From assembly GCF_009176305.1 (NCBI RefSeq), contig NZ_BLAJ01000012.1, forward strand, positions 1 to 64,000: 64,000 nt of DNA. The letters are read 5' to 3'. Under the pieces are notes generated by a model. That model had not been told where the DNA came from and did no database searches. It saw nothing but the letters and a program-made list of their open reading frames with translations. The stretch's first letter is position 1. Each line of letters opens with the position of its first letter. Position numbers and translations under genes: made by a program. Below are positions 26,480 to 34,306 of this stretch, piece after piece. The DNA is from Martinezella dioscoreae. GTDB taxonomy: Bacteria > Pseudomonadota > Alphaproteobacteria > Rhizobiales > Rhizobiaceae.

Positions 26480-26656
26480 ATGCTTATCAAGCGGCTGGGA
26501 TGGGAAGCTCGAAAGACTTCCGAGCCAGTCTGGGAAGGAATGATGCCTTCCGCCTCACCGGTACGCGGGCCGACCACGGATGAACTGGCGGCATGTGCAC
26601 CGGGGGGACTTTCCGGCGAGACCGGACACACAAGCGGGCAATGCCCGCTTTTTTGT
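26480..26656 (+). ncRNA. Unidentified structured RNA candidate with intrinsic terminator
   Basis: The 397-base gap between the leftward kinase and rightward AEC gene ends in a strong terminator, yet no gene precedes it. The sequence is full of local stems: GGAAG/CTTCC at about 26500-26520, GGAAGG/CCTTCC at about 26533-26551, and a GC-rich block with CCGG/CCGG pairings. It could be a free small RNA (6S cannot be excluded) or a riboswitch-like leader of the AEC gene, whose ATG is 86 bases after the T tract. I tried known riboswitch consensus motifs from memory and none fits. Confidence 0.4.
26632..26656 (+). terminator. Intrinsic terminator before the AEC gene
   Basis: AAGCGGGC and GCCCGCTT form an 8-bp stem with loop AAT, followed by TTTTTTG and more T. 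Confidence 0.85.
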
Positions 26657-26741
26657 TTTTGTGGGTTCTCACACGTCGGCGAACTGCTACAACTCCCGGA
26701 TCACCCTCCAGAGTCACACTTTTTTCACGACCTCGCCCGGC

Positions 26742-27686
26742 ATGTCCGAAATCCTCACCGATGTTCTTCCGGTCTTCCTGCTCATTCTTGTCGGCTGGAT
26801 GATCGTTCGCACCGGCCTGTTGAAGGCCGAGGTCGGCGAGGCGATGAGCGAGTTCGTCTTCAAGATCGCCGTGCCGCTCCTGCTGTTCCAGACCATAGCG
26901 GAGGCGGATTTTCGCGGCGCATCGCCTTTTCGGCTCTGGATCGCCTATTTCTCCGGCGTCGCCATCACCTGGACCGCCGGCCATATTGTCGCGACCCGGT
27001 TCTTCGGGCGGGATGCTCGCATAGGCGTGCTTGCCGGCGTTTCCTCGGCCTTCGCCAACACGATCTTCATCGGCCTGCCGCTGGTCGGGCGCACCGTCGG
27101 GCCGGATGGCGTCATGGCGATGTCGATCCTGATCGCCGTGCACCTGCCGACCATGATGATCGCCGGCACGCTGCTGATGGAACAGGCCGAGCGCAAGGAA
27201 AATGCCGGCGCCGGCCGCAGCACCCCCGAGCTGCTGCGGCAGGTCGGCAGCAATCTCGTCCGCAATCCGCTCGTTATCGGCCTTTTCTGCGGCCTCGTCG
27301 TTCATCTGACCAGCCTTCCCATTCCCGCGACGCTCGGAACCGCTATCGACAGCATTGCCAATATCGCCGGCCCGGCGGCGTTGATCTCGCTCGGCATGGC
27401 GCTGCGTCAATACGGAATGTCAGGCAATCTCGGCATCACCAGTGTGATCGCCTCCTTCAAGCTATTCCTTCTGCCAGCCTGTGTGCTAGCAGCCGGCCAC
27501 CTCCTTGGCCTTAGCGCGGAATGGCGCGCCGCACTCGTGCTGACTGCCGCAGTTCCTACAGGTGTGAACGCCTGGCTGATTGCCAATCGCTTCGGGGTCG
27601 GCCACAGTCTCGCGGCCTCGACGATTACCTTGACGACAGCGCTCGGGGCGTTCTCAGTGTCGCTTTGGGCCTATCTGCTCGGATAG
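26742..27686 (+). CDS. AEC-family (auxin efflux carrier-like) transporter
   Basis: Inner-membrane transporter of 314 residues with about ten hydrophobic helices. The N-terminal DVLPVFLLILVGWMIVRTGLL and the middle GVSSAFANTIFIGLPLV with the conserved Asn-Pro/Gly pattern are typical of the AEC family, as is the second half PAALISLGMALRQYG. Bacterial members export or import organic acids or amino acids; the substrate is unknown. The ATG at 26742 begins the family homology. A terminator-ended structured segment directly upstream may control it. Confidence 0.87.
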   Translation: MSEILTDVLPVFLLILVGWMIVRTGLLKAEVGEAMSEFVFKIAVPLLLFQTIAEADFRGASPFRLWIAYFSGVAITWTAGHIVATRFFGRDARIGVLAGVSSAFANTIFIGLPLVGRTVGPDGVMAMSILIAVHLPTMMIAGTLLMEQAERKENAGAGRSTPELLRQVGSNLVRNPLVIGLFCGLVVHLTSLPIPATLGTAIDSIANIAGPAALISLGMALRQYGMSGNLGITSVIASFKLFLLPACVLAAGHLLGLSAEWRAALVLTAAVPTGVNAWLIANRFGVGHSLAASTITLTTALGAFSVSLWAYLLG

Positions 27687-27807
27687 CCGAAGCTCGACCC
27701 CGCCGACAACAATGGCATCTCTCCGCTTACGGAGAGGCAGGCAGGAAAATGGTCATATATTTTGCGCATCCCGGCCTTCCCACCCGGAGCGCAGCAAAGG
27801 ATGGCAC

Positions 27808-28965
27808 ATGAATATTGCAGCTCCAGTCACCAACCCCGCGTCAGCCTATTCGCAGAAGGTCTTTGTGCTTCAAGGCGGCGGCGCGCTCGGCTCCTATCAG
27901 GCGGGTGCCTTCCAGGCACTCAGAGAACAGAATATCGAACCGGATTGGATCGCCGGCATCTCGATCGGCGCGATCAATGCCTCTATCATGGCCGGCAACG
28001 TGCCCGGCGAACGGCTTGAGGCTCTGCGTTCCTTTTGGAACAAGGTGACCGTGCATCTTCCCGTCGATCTGCTGATGGAAGATCGGCGCGAGACCAATCC
28101 CTTCTATCGCTCGGTCAGCAGTTGGTGGGTTTCGACCTTCGGCGTGCCCGGCTTCTTTTCCCCTTGGCAGATTCCGGCCTGGTTTCAGACACGCGGCTCG
28201 GCGGGCGCGACCAGCATCTATGATACGGAGCAGCTGCGCCAGACGCTGATCGATCACGTGGATTTCGACCGAATCAACCATGGCCCGGTGCGCTTAAGCC
28301 TCGGCGCCGTCAATGTGCGCACCGGCAATTTTGCCTTCTTCGACAATAGGGACATCAAGATCGGGCCTGAGCACGTGATGGCGAGCGGCGCCTTGCCGCC
28401 CGGTTTTCCGGCGGTCAAGATTGGCAACGAGCATTACTGGGACGGTGGCCTCGTCTCAAACACGCCGCTCAGCTACGTGCTGCGCAATGGTGCCGATATC
28501 GATACGGTCGTCTTTCAGGTCGATCTCTTCAGCGCCGTCGGCCCGCTGCCGCAGGATCTCGAGGAAGTCGAGGAGCGGCGCAAGGACATTACCTATTCCA
28601 GCCGCACCCGGCTCAACACCGACCTCTTTCTCGAGCGTCATCGCCTGCGGCGGACCATCTCAGATCTTTATGCCCGCCTTCCCGAAGAGGCCAAGGCCGA
28701 TCCGGAAATCAAAAAACTGGAGCAGCATTGCTCCGATTACGGCGTGACGATCATCCACCTGATCTATCGCAACAAGCAGTTCCGCTCGCATTCGAAGGAC
28801 TACGAATTTTCTGCGTTGTCCATGCGCGAACATTGGGAGGCCGGCCTGCGCGATGCGCGAAAGGCGCTGATCGCCGAGGATTGGCGCATGCCGCCAAGCG
28901 CCGAGGATGGATTGAAGGTCTTCGACCTCGATCAGCGGACGCGCTCACGCCGGCTTTCAATCTGA
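27808..28965 (+). CDS. Patatin-like phospholipase
   Basis: Serine lipid hydrolase of 385 residues. The oxyanion loop is LQGGGALGSYQAGAFQ, the nucleophile elbow is GISIGAINAS (GxSxG) and the catalytic Asp is in YWDGGLVSNTPLSYV, giving the Ser-Asp dyad of patatins. A C-terminal region (about 280-385) resembles the DUF3734 tail found in many rhizobial patatins. No signal peptide, so it is cytoplasmic or membrane-peripheral. The ATG at 27808 is preceded by AAAGG; an upstream in-frame start is not needed. It probably acts on membrane lipids or storage-granule lipids. Confidence 0.9.
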   Translation: MNIAAPVTNPASAYSQKVFVLQGGGALGSYQAGAFQALREQNIEPDWIAGISIGAINASIMAGNVPGERLEALRSFWNKVTVHLPVDLLMEDRRETNPFYRSVSSWWVSTFGVPGFFSPWQIPAWFQTRGSAGATSIYDTEQLRQTLIDHVDFDRINHGPVRLSLGAVNVRTGNFAFFDNRDIKIGPEHVMASGALPPGFPAVKIGNEHYWDGGLVSNTPLSYVLRNGADIDTVVFQVDLFSAVGPLPQDLEEVEERRKDITYSSRTRLNTDLFLERHRLRRTISDLYARLPEEAKADPEIKKLEQHCSDYGVTIIHLIYRNKQFRSHSKDYEFSALSMREHWEAGLRDARKALIAEDWRMPPSAEDGLKVFDLDQRTRSRRLSI

Positions 28966-28975
28966 ACGATCAATA

Positions 28976-29005
28976 CAAAAACGCGGCCTGGCGACCGCGT
29001 TTTTC
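28976..29005. terminator. Bidirectional terminator between patatin and cycM
   Basis: AAAAACGCGG and CCGCGTTTTT form a 10-bp stem with an 8-base loop between convergent genes, so it can serve both. Confidence 0.8.
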
Positions 29006-29025
29006 AATTGGTCCGAGAATTTGCC

Positions 29026-29604
29026 TCAGTTCGTCGCGGCCGGTGCGTTCGGATCCGGCAGCGGCACCTGGGTGTCGGCGAGCGTGCGCAGATAGGCGAT
29101 CACGTTGGCGCGATCCTCTTCCTTCGGCAGGCCGGCAAAGCCCATCGCCGTTCCGGCGACAAATTTCTTCGGAGCGGCCAGGAAGTGATAGAGGTGGTCA
29201 TAGGTCCACTTTTCCGAACCGCCCTTGGAGAAGTCCTTCATGCCAGCCGAATAGGCAAAGCCCTCGTGCTCTGCGACCGGGCGGTCGACAATGCCCCAGA
29301 GATCAGGGCCAACCTTGTTTGGCCCTCCCTTCTCTCCGGAATGACAGGCCTGACACTTCTTGAAGATCGCTTCGCCGGCCTTGGCATCCGCCTTCTGCAG
29401 CAGCTGAGCGATCGGCGTTTCCGCCTTGGCAGCAGCCCCCTTGTCACCGCCAGCAGCCGGCTCCTCGGTCGCGACGATGGCAAAACCGGGCTTTTCCGGT
29501 GCCTCTGAATGGAAAATAAATCCTGACGCGAGCGACACGGACTTCAACACGAACAGCGTGGCCAGAAGTGCCCCGACTCCCATGTTCACGTAGGATGAAT
29601 TCAT
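29026..29604 (-). CDS. Membrane-anchored cytochrome c (CycM-like)
   Basis: Class I c-type cytochrome of 192 residues. An uncleaved N-terminal helix (about 8-28) anchors it to the membrane. After an Ala-rich linker the haem domain carries CQACH (Cys84, Cys87, His88) and the axial Met154 in GTAMGFAG. Bradyrhizobium CycM has the same architecture and passes electrons from the bc1 complex to the aa3 oxidase. It is convergent with the patatin gene and divergent from kdsB. Confidence 0.9.
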   Translation of the reverse strand: MNSSYVNMGVGALLATLFVLKSVSLASGFIFHSEAPEKPGFAIVATEEPAAGGDKGAAAKAETPIAQLLQKADAKAGEAIFKKCQACHSGEKGGPNKVGPDLWGIVDRPVAEHEGFAYSAGMKDFSKGGSEKWTYDHLYHFLAAPKKFVAGTAMGFAGLPKEEDRANVIAYLRTLADTQVPLPDPNAPAATN

Positions 29605-29755
29605 CTGCTATGCTCCCCTCGCCGCCAGCATCCTCCGCTGGCCCATCTTGAATTCGCGCGAAACCTATGTCTTTTGGCTGTTTCTTGCAACTCTGTAAAC
29701 GGTCTCCACCATGAGACGTTTTGACACTTTTCCCTCGGGAATAGAAGGCCCAACA

Positions 29756-30511
29756 ATGAGTGATTCAAATTTAGACAAGACGCTGGTCCTCATTCCCGCC
29801 CGCATGGCCTCCACGCGCCTGCCAGGCAAGCCGCTCGCAGATATTTGCGGTCTGCCCATGATCGTACAGGTTGCCAAGCGTGCGCGCGAGGCGGCGATCG
29901 GTCGCATCGTCGTCGCCGTCGACCATGCGGATACCTATGCCGCCGTCGCCAATGCCGGCTTCGAGGTCGTCATGACGCGCACCTACCATCAATCCGGCTC
30001 GGACCGCATCTACGAAGCCCTGCAGGCCGTCGATCCCGAAGGTCGCGCGGAGATCATCGTCAATGTACAGGGCGACCTGCCGACCATCGATCCTGAGACG
30101 ATCCGCGCCTCGCTGCGCCCGCTCGAAAATCCGGCCGTCGACATCGCAACGCTGACGGTCGAGATCAAGGACGAGGAAGAAAAGACCGCGCCGAGCGTCG
30201 TCAAGGTCGTCGGCTCACCGATCTCGGACAGCCGTCTGCACGCGCTCTATTTTACCCGCACGACCGCACCGTATGGCAAAGGGCCGCTCTATCACCATAT
30301 CGGCCTCTATGCCTACCGCCGCGCCGCCCTCGCGAAATTCGTGAGCCTCGGCCCATCGACGTTGGAGCGGCGCGAATCACTGGAACAGCTGAGGGCGCTG
30401 GAGGCCGGCATGCGCATCGATGTCGAGATCGTTGACACGATACCGCTCGGTGTCGATACTCCCGCCGACCTCGAAAAGGCCAGACGCATCCTCTCCGCCG
30501 CCTCTCTCTGA
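29756..30511 (+). CDS. CMP-KDO synthetase
   Basis: Activates KDO with CTP for lipopolysaccharide core assembly; 251 residues, cytoplasmic. Signatures are [18 protein letters not shown] at the N-terminus (nucleotide binding), the conserved [24 protein letters not shown] with metal-binding Asp, and HIGLYAYRR. The ATG at 29756 follows GAAGG; the frame extends 15 codons upstream without resemblance. The prephenate dehydratase gene begins 24 bases after the stop, so they are probably co-transcribed. Confidence 0.95.
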   Translation: MSDSNLDKTLVLIPARMASTRLPGKPLADICGLPMIVQVAKRAREAAIGRIVVAVDHADTYAAVANAGFEVVMTRTYHQSGSDRIYEALQAVDPEGRAEIIVNVQGDLPTIDPETIRASLRPLENPAVDIATLTVEIKDEEEKTAPSVVKVVGSPISDSRLHALYFTRTTAPYGKGPLYHHIGLYAYRRAALAKFVSLGPSTLERRESLEQLRALEAGMRIDVEIVDTIPLGVDTPADLEKARRILSAASL

Positions 30512-30535
30512 CGGCATTCCCCCAAGGGCAGTCCC

Positions 30536-31390
30536 ATGATTACCAAGACCAATAAGATCTCCTTCCAGGGCGAGTACGGCGCCAATTCCGACATGGCCAG
30601 CCGTGACATGTTCCCGACCATGGAGCCGCTGCCCTGCCAGACCTTCGAGGATGCCCTCACCGCCATCGATAATGGTGATGCGGATCTCGGCATGATCCCG
30701 ATCGAGAACACGATCGCCGGGCGAGTCGCCGATATCCATCATCTGCTGCCGGAATCGCGACTGCATATCGTCGGCGAATATTTCATGCCGATCCGTTTCC
30801 AGTTGATGGTTCTGCCGGGCGTGAAGAAGGAAGAGATCCGCACGGTGCACAGCCACATCCATGCGCTCGGCCAATGCCGCAACATCGTGCGCCAGAACGG
30901 CTGGAAGCCTGTCATTGCAGGCGATACGGCGGGTGCTGCCAAGCTGGTGAAGGAAACCGGCGATCGCAGCATGGCGGCACTGGCGCCCCGGCTTGCGGCC
31001 GATCTCTACGGGCTGGAAATCATCGCCGAGAATGTCGAAGACACCGAAAACAACATGACGCGCTTCGTCATCCTGTCGCGCGACGAGGACTGGGCCGAGC
31101 GCAGTGCGCCGGACGAAAAAATCGTCACGACCTTCGTCTTCAACGTCCGCAACATTCCGGCCGCGCTCTACAAGGCACTCGGCGGCTTCGCCACCAACGG
31201 CATCAACATGACGAAGCTCGAAAGCTATCAGCTCGGCGGCCGTTTTGTGGCGACGCAATTCTATGCCGATATCGAAGGTCATCCTTCCGATCCACATGTG
31301 CGCCGAGCGCTGGAGGAACTGCGCTTCTTCTCCGAAAAGGTCCGCATCCTCGGCGTCTACAAGGGTCACCCGATGCGGGGCGATCTCTAG
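30536..31390 (+). CDS. Prephenate dehydratase
   Basis: Converts prephenate to phenylpyruvate in phenylalanine synthesis. 284 residues, monofunctional (no chorismate mutase domain). The catalytic domain spans 1-185 (SFQGEYGANSDMA, IPIENTIAGRV, NMTRFVILSR with the Thr-Arg-Phe motif). A C-terminal ACT domain (about 203-275; KLESYQLGGRFVATQFYADIEG) provides feedback control by phenylalanine. It follows kdsB closely behind AAGGG. Confidence 0.95.
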   Translation: MITKTNKISFQGEYGANSDMASRDMFPTMEPLPCQTFEDALTAIDNGDADLGMIPIENTIAGRVADIHHLLPESRLHIVGEYFMPIRFQLMVLPGVKKEEIRTVHSHIHALGQCRNIVRQNGWKPVIAGDTAGAAKLVKETGDRSMAALAPRLAADLYGLEIIAENVEDTENNMTRFVILSRDEDWAERSAPDEKIVTTFVFNVRNIPAALYKALGGFATNGINMTKLESYQLGGRFVATQFYADIEGHPSDPHVRRALEELRFFSEKVRILGVYKGHPMRGDL

Positions 31391-31414
31391 GTCTAGTGGC
31401 GCCAGAAGCCGGCT

Positions 31415-31462
31415 TGTCCTTCGAGGCTTCGCTCATCGAGCTCCGCTCCTCAGGATGAGGCG
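31415..31462. repeat. Dispersed palindromic repeat after pheA
   Basis: GTCCTTCGAGGC...CTCAGGATGAGG block with internal GAGC/GCTC pairings, similar in sequence to the palindrome at 17548-17578 (CATCCT...AAGGAC read in the other direction). Typical of dispersed rhizobial repeat elements. Confidence 0.5.
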
Positions 31463-31580
31463 GAGCGAAGGTCGCTATTGACGTAGAAGGTTAGCCGTCA
31501 TGGTGAGGTGCGGAAGTCCATAGAGGGCTGAGGCCTCGAACCACGAGGGCGGCCGAACCACCAGGACTTCTATCCGGCTG

Positions 31581-31979
31581 CTATCCTTCGACCTTGGTAA
31601 CGACCTCGATTCGATGCCCGTCAGGATCGATGACGAAAGCTGCAAAGTAGCTCGGGCCATAATGAGGCCGAAGACCCGGCTGGCCATTGTCCCTTCCGCC
31701 GTGCGCGAGCGCGGCTTCGTGAAAAAGAGCGACTGCCTCGCGGTTTGCCGCGGCGAAGGCGAGGTGGAAGCCCGCGCCTGGCGCACGAGCCTCGCCAGCG
31801 CGCAATTTGATGGCGAACTTGTCACCCCCACCCGCGGGACCATATCCAATGGCTTGATCGGGATCGCCGGGGGTCAAGTCTTCCCAAACCCTGACATAGC
31901 CGAGCGGCGCGAAAGCCGCGTCGTAGAAGGCAGCGGCTTTCTCGATATCGGATACACCGAATGAAATATGATGGAGCAA
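31581..31979 (-). CDS. VOC-family (glyoxalase/dioxygenase-like) protein
   Basis: 132-residue single vicinal-oxygen-chelate module pair. The first beta-alpha-beta unit begins LHHISFGVSDIEKAAAFYDAAF; the second contains FAAANREAVALFHEAAL and ends YFAAFVIDPDGHRIEVV, where Asp-Pro-Asp-Gly-His-Arg-Ile-Glu is the family signature. Predicted metal ligands are the early His and the late Glu. I chose TTG at 31979, with GGAGG six bases upstream and the homology starting immediately, over the in-frame ATG at 32006. Substrate unknown. Confidence 0.8.
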   Translation of the reverse strand: MLHHISFGVSDIEKAAAFYDAAFAPLGYVRVWEDLTPGDPDQAIGYGPAGGGDKFAIKLRAGEARAPGAGFHLAFAAANREAVALFHEAALAHGGRDNGQPGLRPHYGPSYFAAFVIDPDGHRIEVVTKVEG

Positions 31980-32099
31980 TTGGCCCTCCGGTGGCTTTGG
32001 GTGCATTGATCAGTGTCTTTTGCAAATGCTGGAAGTCAACACCAACGAAGGACGGGAGGCTCCGCAAGCTGCTATTATGAAATAGTCTTTGCCTATCAA

Positions 32100-32500
32100 C
32101 TCAAGTCCCTCATCCGGCCTCTTGAGCTTGCCGAAGGCCGGTCCCCTTCTCCCCGCCTGCGGGGAGAAGCTGATAGACGCAGCTGCAGCCTACCTTCCAT
32201 CATTGGGCTTGGCGAGGATCTGAAGTCGTCCCCTCTCCCCGCGAGCGGGGAGAGGGGTATCGCACATGAGCGGAGGTCGCCGCTGTCCTCCTTCTCCCCA
32301 GCGGGGAGAAGGTGCCGCCAGGCGGATGAGGGGGCTGCCAAGACCAAAAAATCCATGAATTCAAATCGATAAGCCCCTCATCCGACCCTTCTGGCCACCT
32401 TCTCCCCAAGGGGAGAAGGAGCTTATGGTGCTCGTCCGCCTCCATATGCGATAGCCCTGCCGCGAGCGGGGAGAGGGCTAGGGTGAGGGGCAAGCAGGGC
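32100..32500. repeat. Cluster of rhizobial palindromic elements (RPE-like)
   Basis: At least four palindromes lie in tandem: CTTCTCCCC.../GGGGAGAAG at 32147-32169, CCCCTCTCCCC/GGGGAGAGGGG at 32230-32257, CCTTCTCCCC/GGGGAGAAGG at 32290-32312 and again at 32398-32419, plus GAGCGGGGAGAGGGCTAGGGTGAGGGG near 32463-32490. This is the layout of mosaic palindromic elements in Rhizobium. No gene is visible within it; some stems could act as terminators for the flanking leftward genes. Confidence 0.85.
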
Positions 32501-32506
32501 AGAGAG

Positions 32507-32875
32507 TCACTTATCCGGCTCACAAACCCGAAGACGATGGCCGTCGGGATCGAGTACGACGAAAGTCGGGCCGAAATCCATCGTCGTCAGCTCCTGCGCG
32601 ATCGGCAGGCCGCGTGCCTTCCAATCCCTATAGTGCTGCTCGACGGCGCCAGCGCCTTCGACCATGAAGCCCAGTTCGCCGCGATTGCCGATGGCGGAGG
32701 GCTGGGGTTCGACGCTGCTTCGGCGCCAGAGGCCGAGACTTAGACCGTTGTCGAGCGCGAAAGCCACGAAGTTCGGTGACGCGAATGCCGGCTCACGGCC
32801 GAAGAGATCGCGGTAGAACGGCGTACTTTCGCTGGGGTCCTTGACATAGAAGATGATGAGGTTGGGGCTGGTCAT
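32507..32875 (-). CDS. VOC-family protein
   Basis: 122-residue member of the glyoxalase/bleomycin-resistance superfamily, distinct from the VOC gene 0.5 kb to the left. It has FYVKDPSESTPFYRDLFG in module one, VEQHYRDWKARGLPI in module two and the end FVVLDPDGHRLRVCEPDK. The start ATG at 32875 follows AGAGGA. It may be controlled by the WYL regulator nearby, a combination often seen around VOC genes, but that is inference. Confidence 0.82.
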   Translation of the reverse strand: MTSPNLIIFYVKDPSESTPFYRDLFGREPAFASPNFVAFALDNGLSLGLWRRSSVEPQPSAIGNRGELGFMVEGAGAVEQHYRDWKARGLPIAQELTTMDFGPTFVVLDPDGHRLRVCEPDK

Positions 32876-33194
32876 CTGAATAGTCCTCTTGTTTTGATGG
32901 ATTTAGGGGCATGCGGCTGTAGCCCGGCGGACGGAGCTCAGCCCGCCGAGGATGGCTTTGTCTGTCATGATGAGTGCGTGCGAAGCCACGTTTCCGAAGC
33001 CTGCTGCAGCCTTCGGATCAGTGTCTTGCGCTTGAATTTCCGATTTTACCGATATCGTTATCGCAAAGTCGCGGCGAACTTCGCGTGGGATGCTCCGGGG
33101 CGGTTCAGTCTTTCGCGGAATCTCCGAACCGCCCTACCTCTTATTTCCCGCAATTCCTGACGGAAAACTGCCACGCAGTTTTCCTGGAGCTGCT
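32876..33194. other. Intergenic region between VOC and small gene
   Basis: About 320 bases without a credible gene; several short frames are interrupted or lack ribosome sites. It has the upstream region of the leftward VOC gene, including a GTAGCCCGGCGGACGGAGCTCAGCCCGCCGAGG stretch with GGCGG/CCGCC pairing. Confidence 0.35.
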
Positions 33195-33422
33195 CTAATA
33201 CATCCGCTCTTCCTCACGGTAAGGTGCACGGCCATCGAGAAAACCGAGATCCCGCATCACGGAACTCGGCGCTTCCTCGATATCGAGACGATTCCAGCGG
33301 CGGCTGAAATAGCCAAGCGCGAGCTCAGAGAGACGAGCCGGCCATGACTGATGCTTGCCTTTAAGCGCCTCGACGCCGCCGCGATGCACATGTTGCGAAA
33401 TGATGGAAACGTTGCCTGCCAT
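33195..33422 (-). CDS. Small hypothetical protein, 75 aa
   Basis: Not confidently recognised. The C-terminal half (RRWNRLDIEEAPSSVMRDLG) resembles the helical Arg-rich segment and RDLG motif of DUF1127-like small proteins. The ATG at 33422 has an ideal ribosome site (AAGGAGG, eight bases upstream). Forty-five bases further upstream is a near-perfect inverted repeat that looks like a regulator site, and the WYL-type regulator gene lies 185 bases away on the same strand. Confidence 0.6.
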   Translation of the reverse strand: MAGNVSIISQHVHRGGVEALKGKHQSWPARLSELALGYFSRRWNRLDIEEAPSSVMRDLGFLDGRAPYREEERMY

Positions 33423-33466
33423 GATCGGTCCTCCTTCCTGATTGGATGGACCCATCATAGCCGCAT

Positions 33467-33489
33467 CTACTGACAGTTTCTGGCAGTAG
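33467..33489. promoter_or_regulatory. Candidate operator: 10-3-10 inverted repeat
   Basis: CTACTGACAG (33467-33476), spacer TTT, then CTGGCAGTAG (33480-33489), one mismatch from perfect symmetry. It sits in the promoter region of the 75-aa gene and next to the WYL regulator gene, a typical place for that regulator's binding site. Confidence 0.55.
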
Positions 33490-33505
33490 CATCACACGGA
33501 AGCGG

Positions 33506-33601
33506 GTCGCGATCTTTCAGATTCGCCTCCTGTGCTTTGGGTCTTTGATTTTACGCATGTCGTTGTCGCAAAACGCTGCACACTTTTGCGCGGCATGCTT
33601 T
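33506..33601 (+). repeat. Interspersed ~95-bp rhizobial repeat, copy B
   Basis: Second copy of the repeat at 25177-25271: GTCGCGATCTTTCAGATTCGC, TGTGCTTTGGGTC, GCATGTCGTTGTCGCAAAACG and TTTTGCGCGGCATGCTTT. It abuts the 3' end of the leftward WYL regulator gene. Confidence 0.75.
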
Positions 33602-33607
33602 GGCGGA

Positions 33608-34294
33608 TCAATTGTGGACCATGCCTTCACGGGCATGCCATTCCCTGGCAAGCGCGACACGCCGGCGCGGATAGCGCGCCTCCAGCACCGCAAAATCGAC
33701 GATGCGGTCGGCGCGGAAATGGCGGAAGTCCTGACGCAGCTCGCACCAGGCCATGATGATGCGGGCATTGTCGAAATAGCCGAGCGCGAAGGGCCAGATA
33801 CGCCGGGTGGAAATGGCGCCGTTCACATCGCCATAGGTCAGCTGCACCATACGCTCCGTGCGGATCGCCTTGCGCATGAGGGAAAGATCGGCCTTGTCTT
33901 CGGTGACACGCCGCGTGGCAACGACCACTGCCGCCTGGTCGACCTCATCGCGAAGGTCGGCGGGCAGCACGGCGGCGATCTTGGCAAGCGCGTCGGCGCC
34001 GGCTGCTGCCAAGCGCGAATCGGTAGCGCGGGCTACCCATCGCGACCCCAGCACCAGCGCCTCGATCTCATCCTGCGAAAACATCATCGGCGGCAGCATG
34101 AAGCCGGGCTTCAGGACATAGCCGATGCCCGGCTCGCCCTCGATCATGGCGCCCTGCGACTGCAAGCTGGCGATATCGCGATAGAGCGTGCGCAGGCTGA
34201 CGCCGGTCTCCTCCGCCAAAACGGCACCGCTGACCGGTCGGCGATAGCGCCGCAGCGTCTGCAACAGCGTCAGCAAGCGTTCCGAGCGGGCCAT
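33608..34294 (-). CDS. YafY/WYL-family transcriptional regulator
   Basis: 228 residues. The N-terminal winged helix-turn-helix (about 5-60: RLLTLLQTLRRYRRPVSG, then EETGVSLRTLYRDIASL) is HTH_11-like. The C-terminal WYL domain (about 135-220: MVQLTYGDVNGAISTRRIWPFALGYFDNARIIMAWCELRQDFRHFR) probably binds a ligand or nucleotide; the usual Trp-Tyr-Leu triad is relaxed here to W..ALGY. The likely target is the inverted repeat at 33467-33489 upstream of the next gene. It lies 13 bases after nudC, so it could be in the nudC operon. Confidence 0.87.
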   Translation of the reverse strand: MARSERLLTLLQTLRRYRRPVSGAVLAEETGVSLRTLYRDIASLQSQGAMIEGEPGIGYVLKPGFMLPPMMFSQDEIEALVLGSRWVARATDSRLAAAGADALAKIAAVLPADLRDEVDQAAVVVATRRVTEDKADLSLMRKAIRTERMVQLTYGDVNGAISTRRIWPFALGYFDNARIIMAWCELRQDFRHFRADRIVDFAVLEARYPRRRVALAREWHAREGMVHN

Positions 34295-34306
34295 GGCACA
34301 ATAGTC

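Noticed and set aside
32100-32500. Possible CRISPR array
   Set aside because: The repeats are palindromic, irregularly spaced and different from each other; no cas genes are present.
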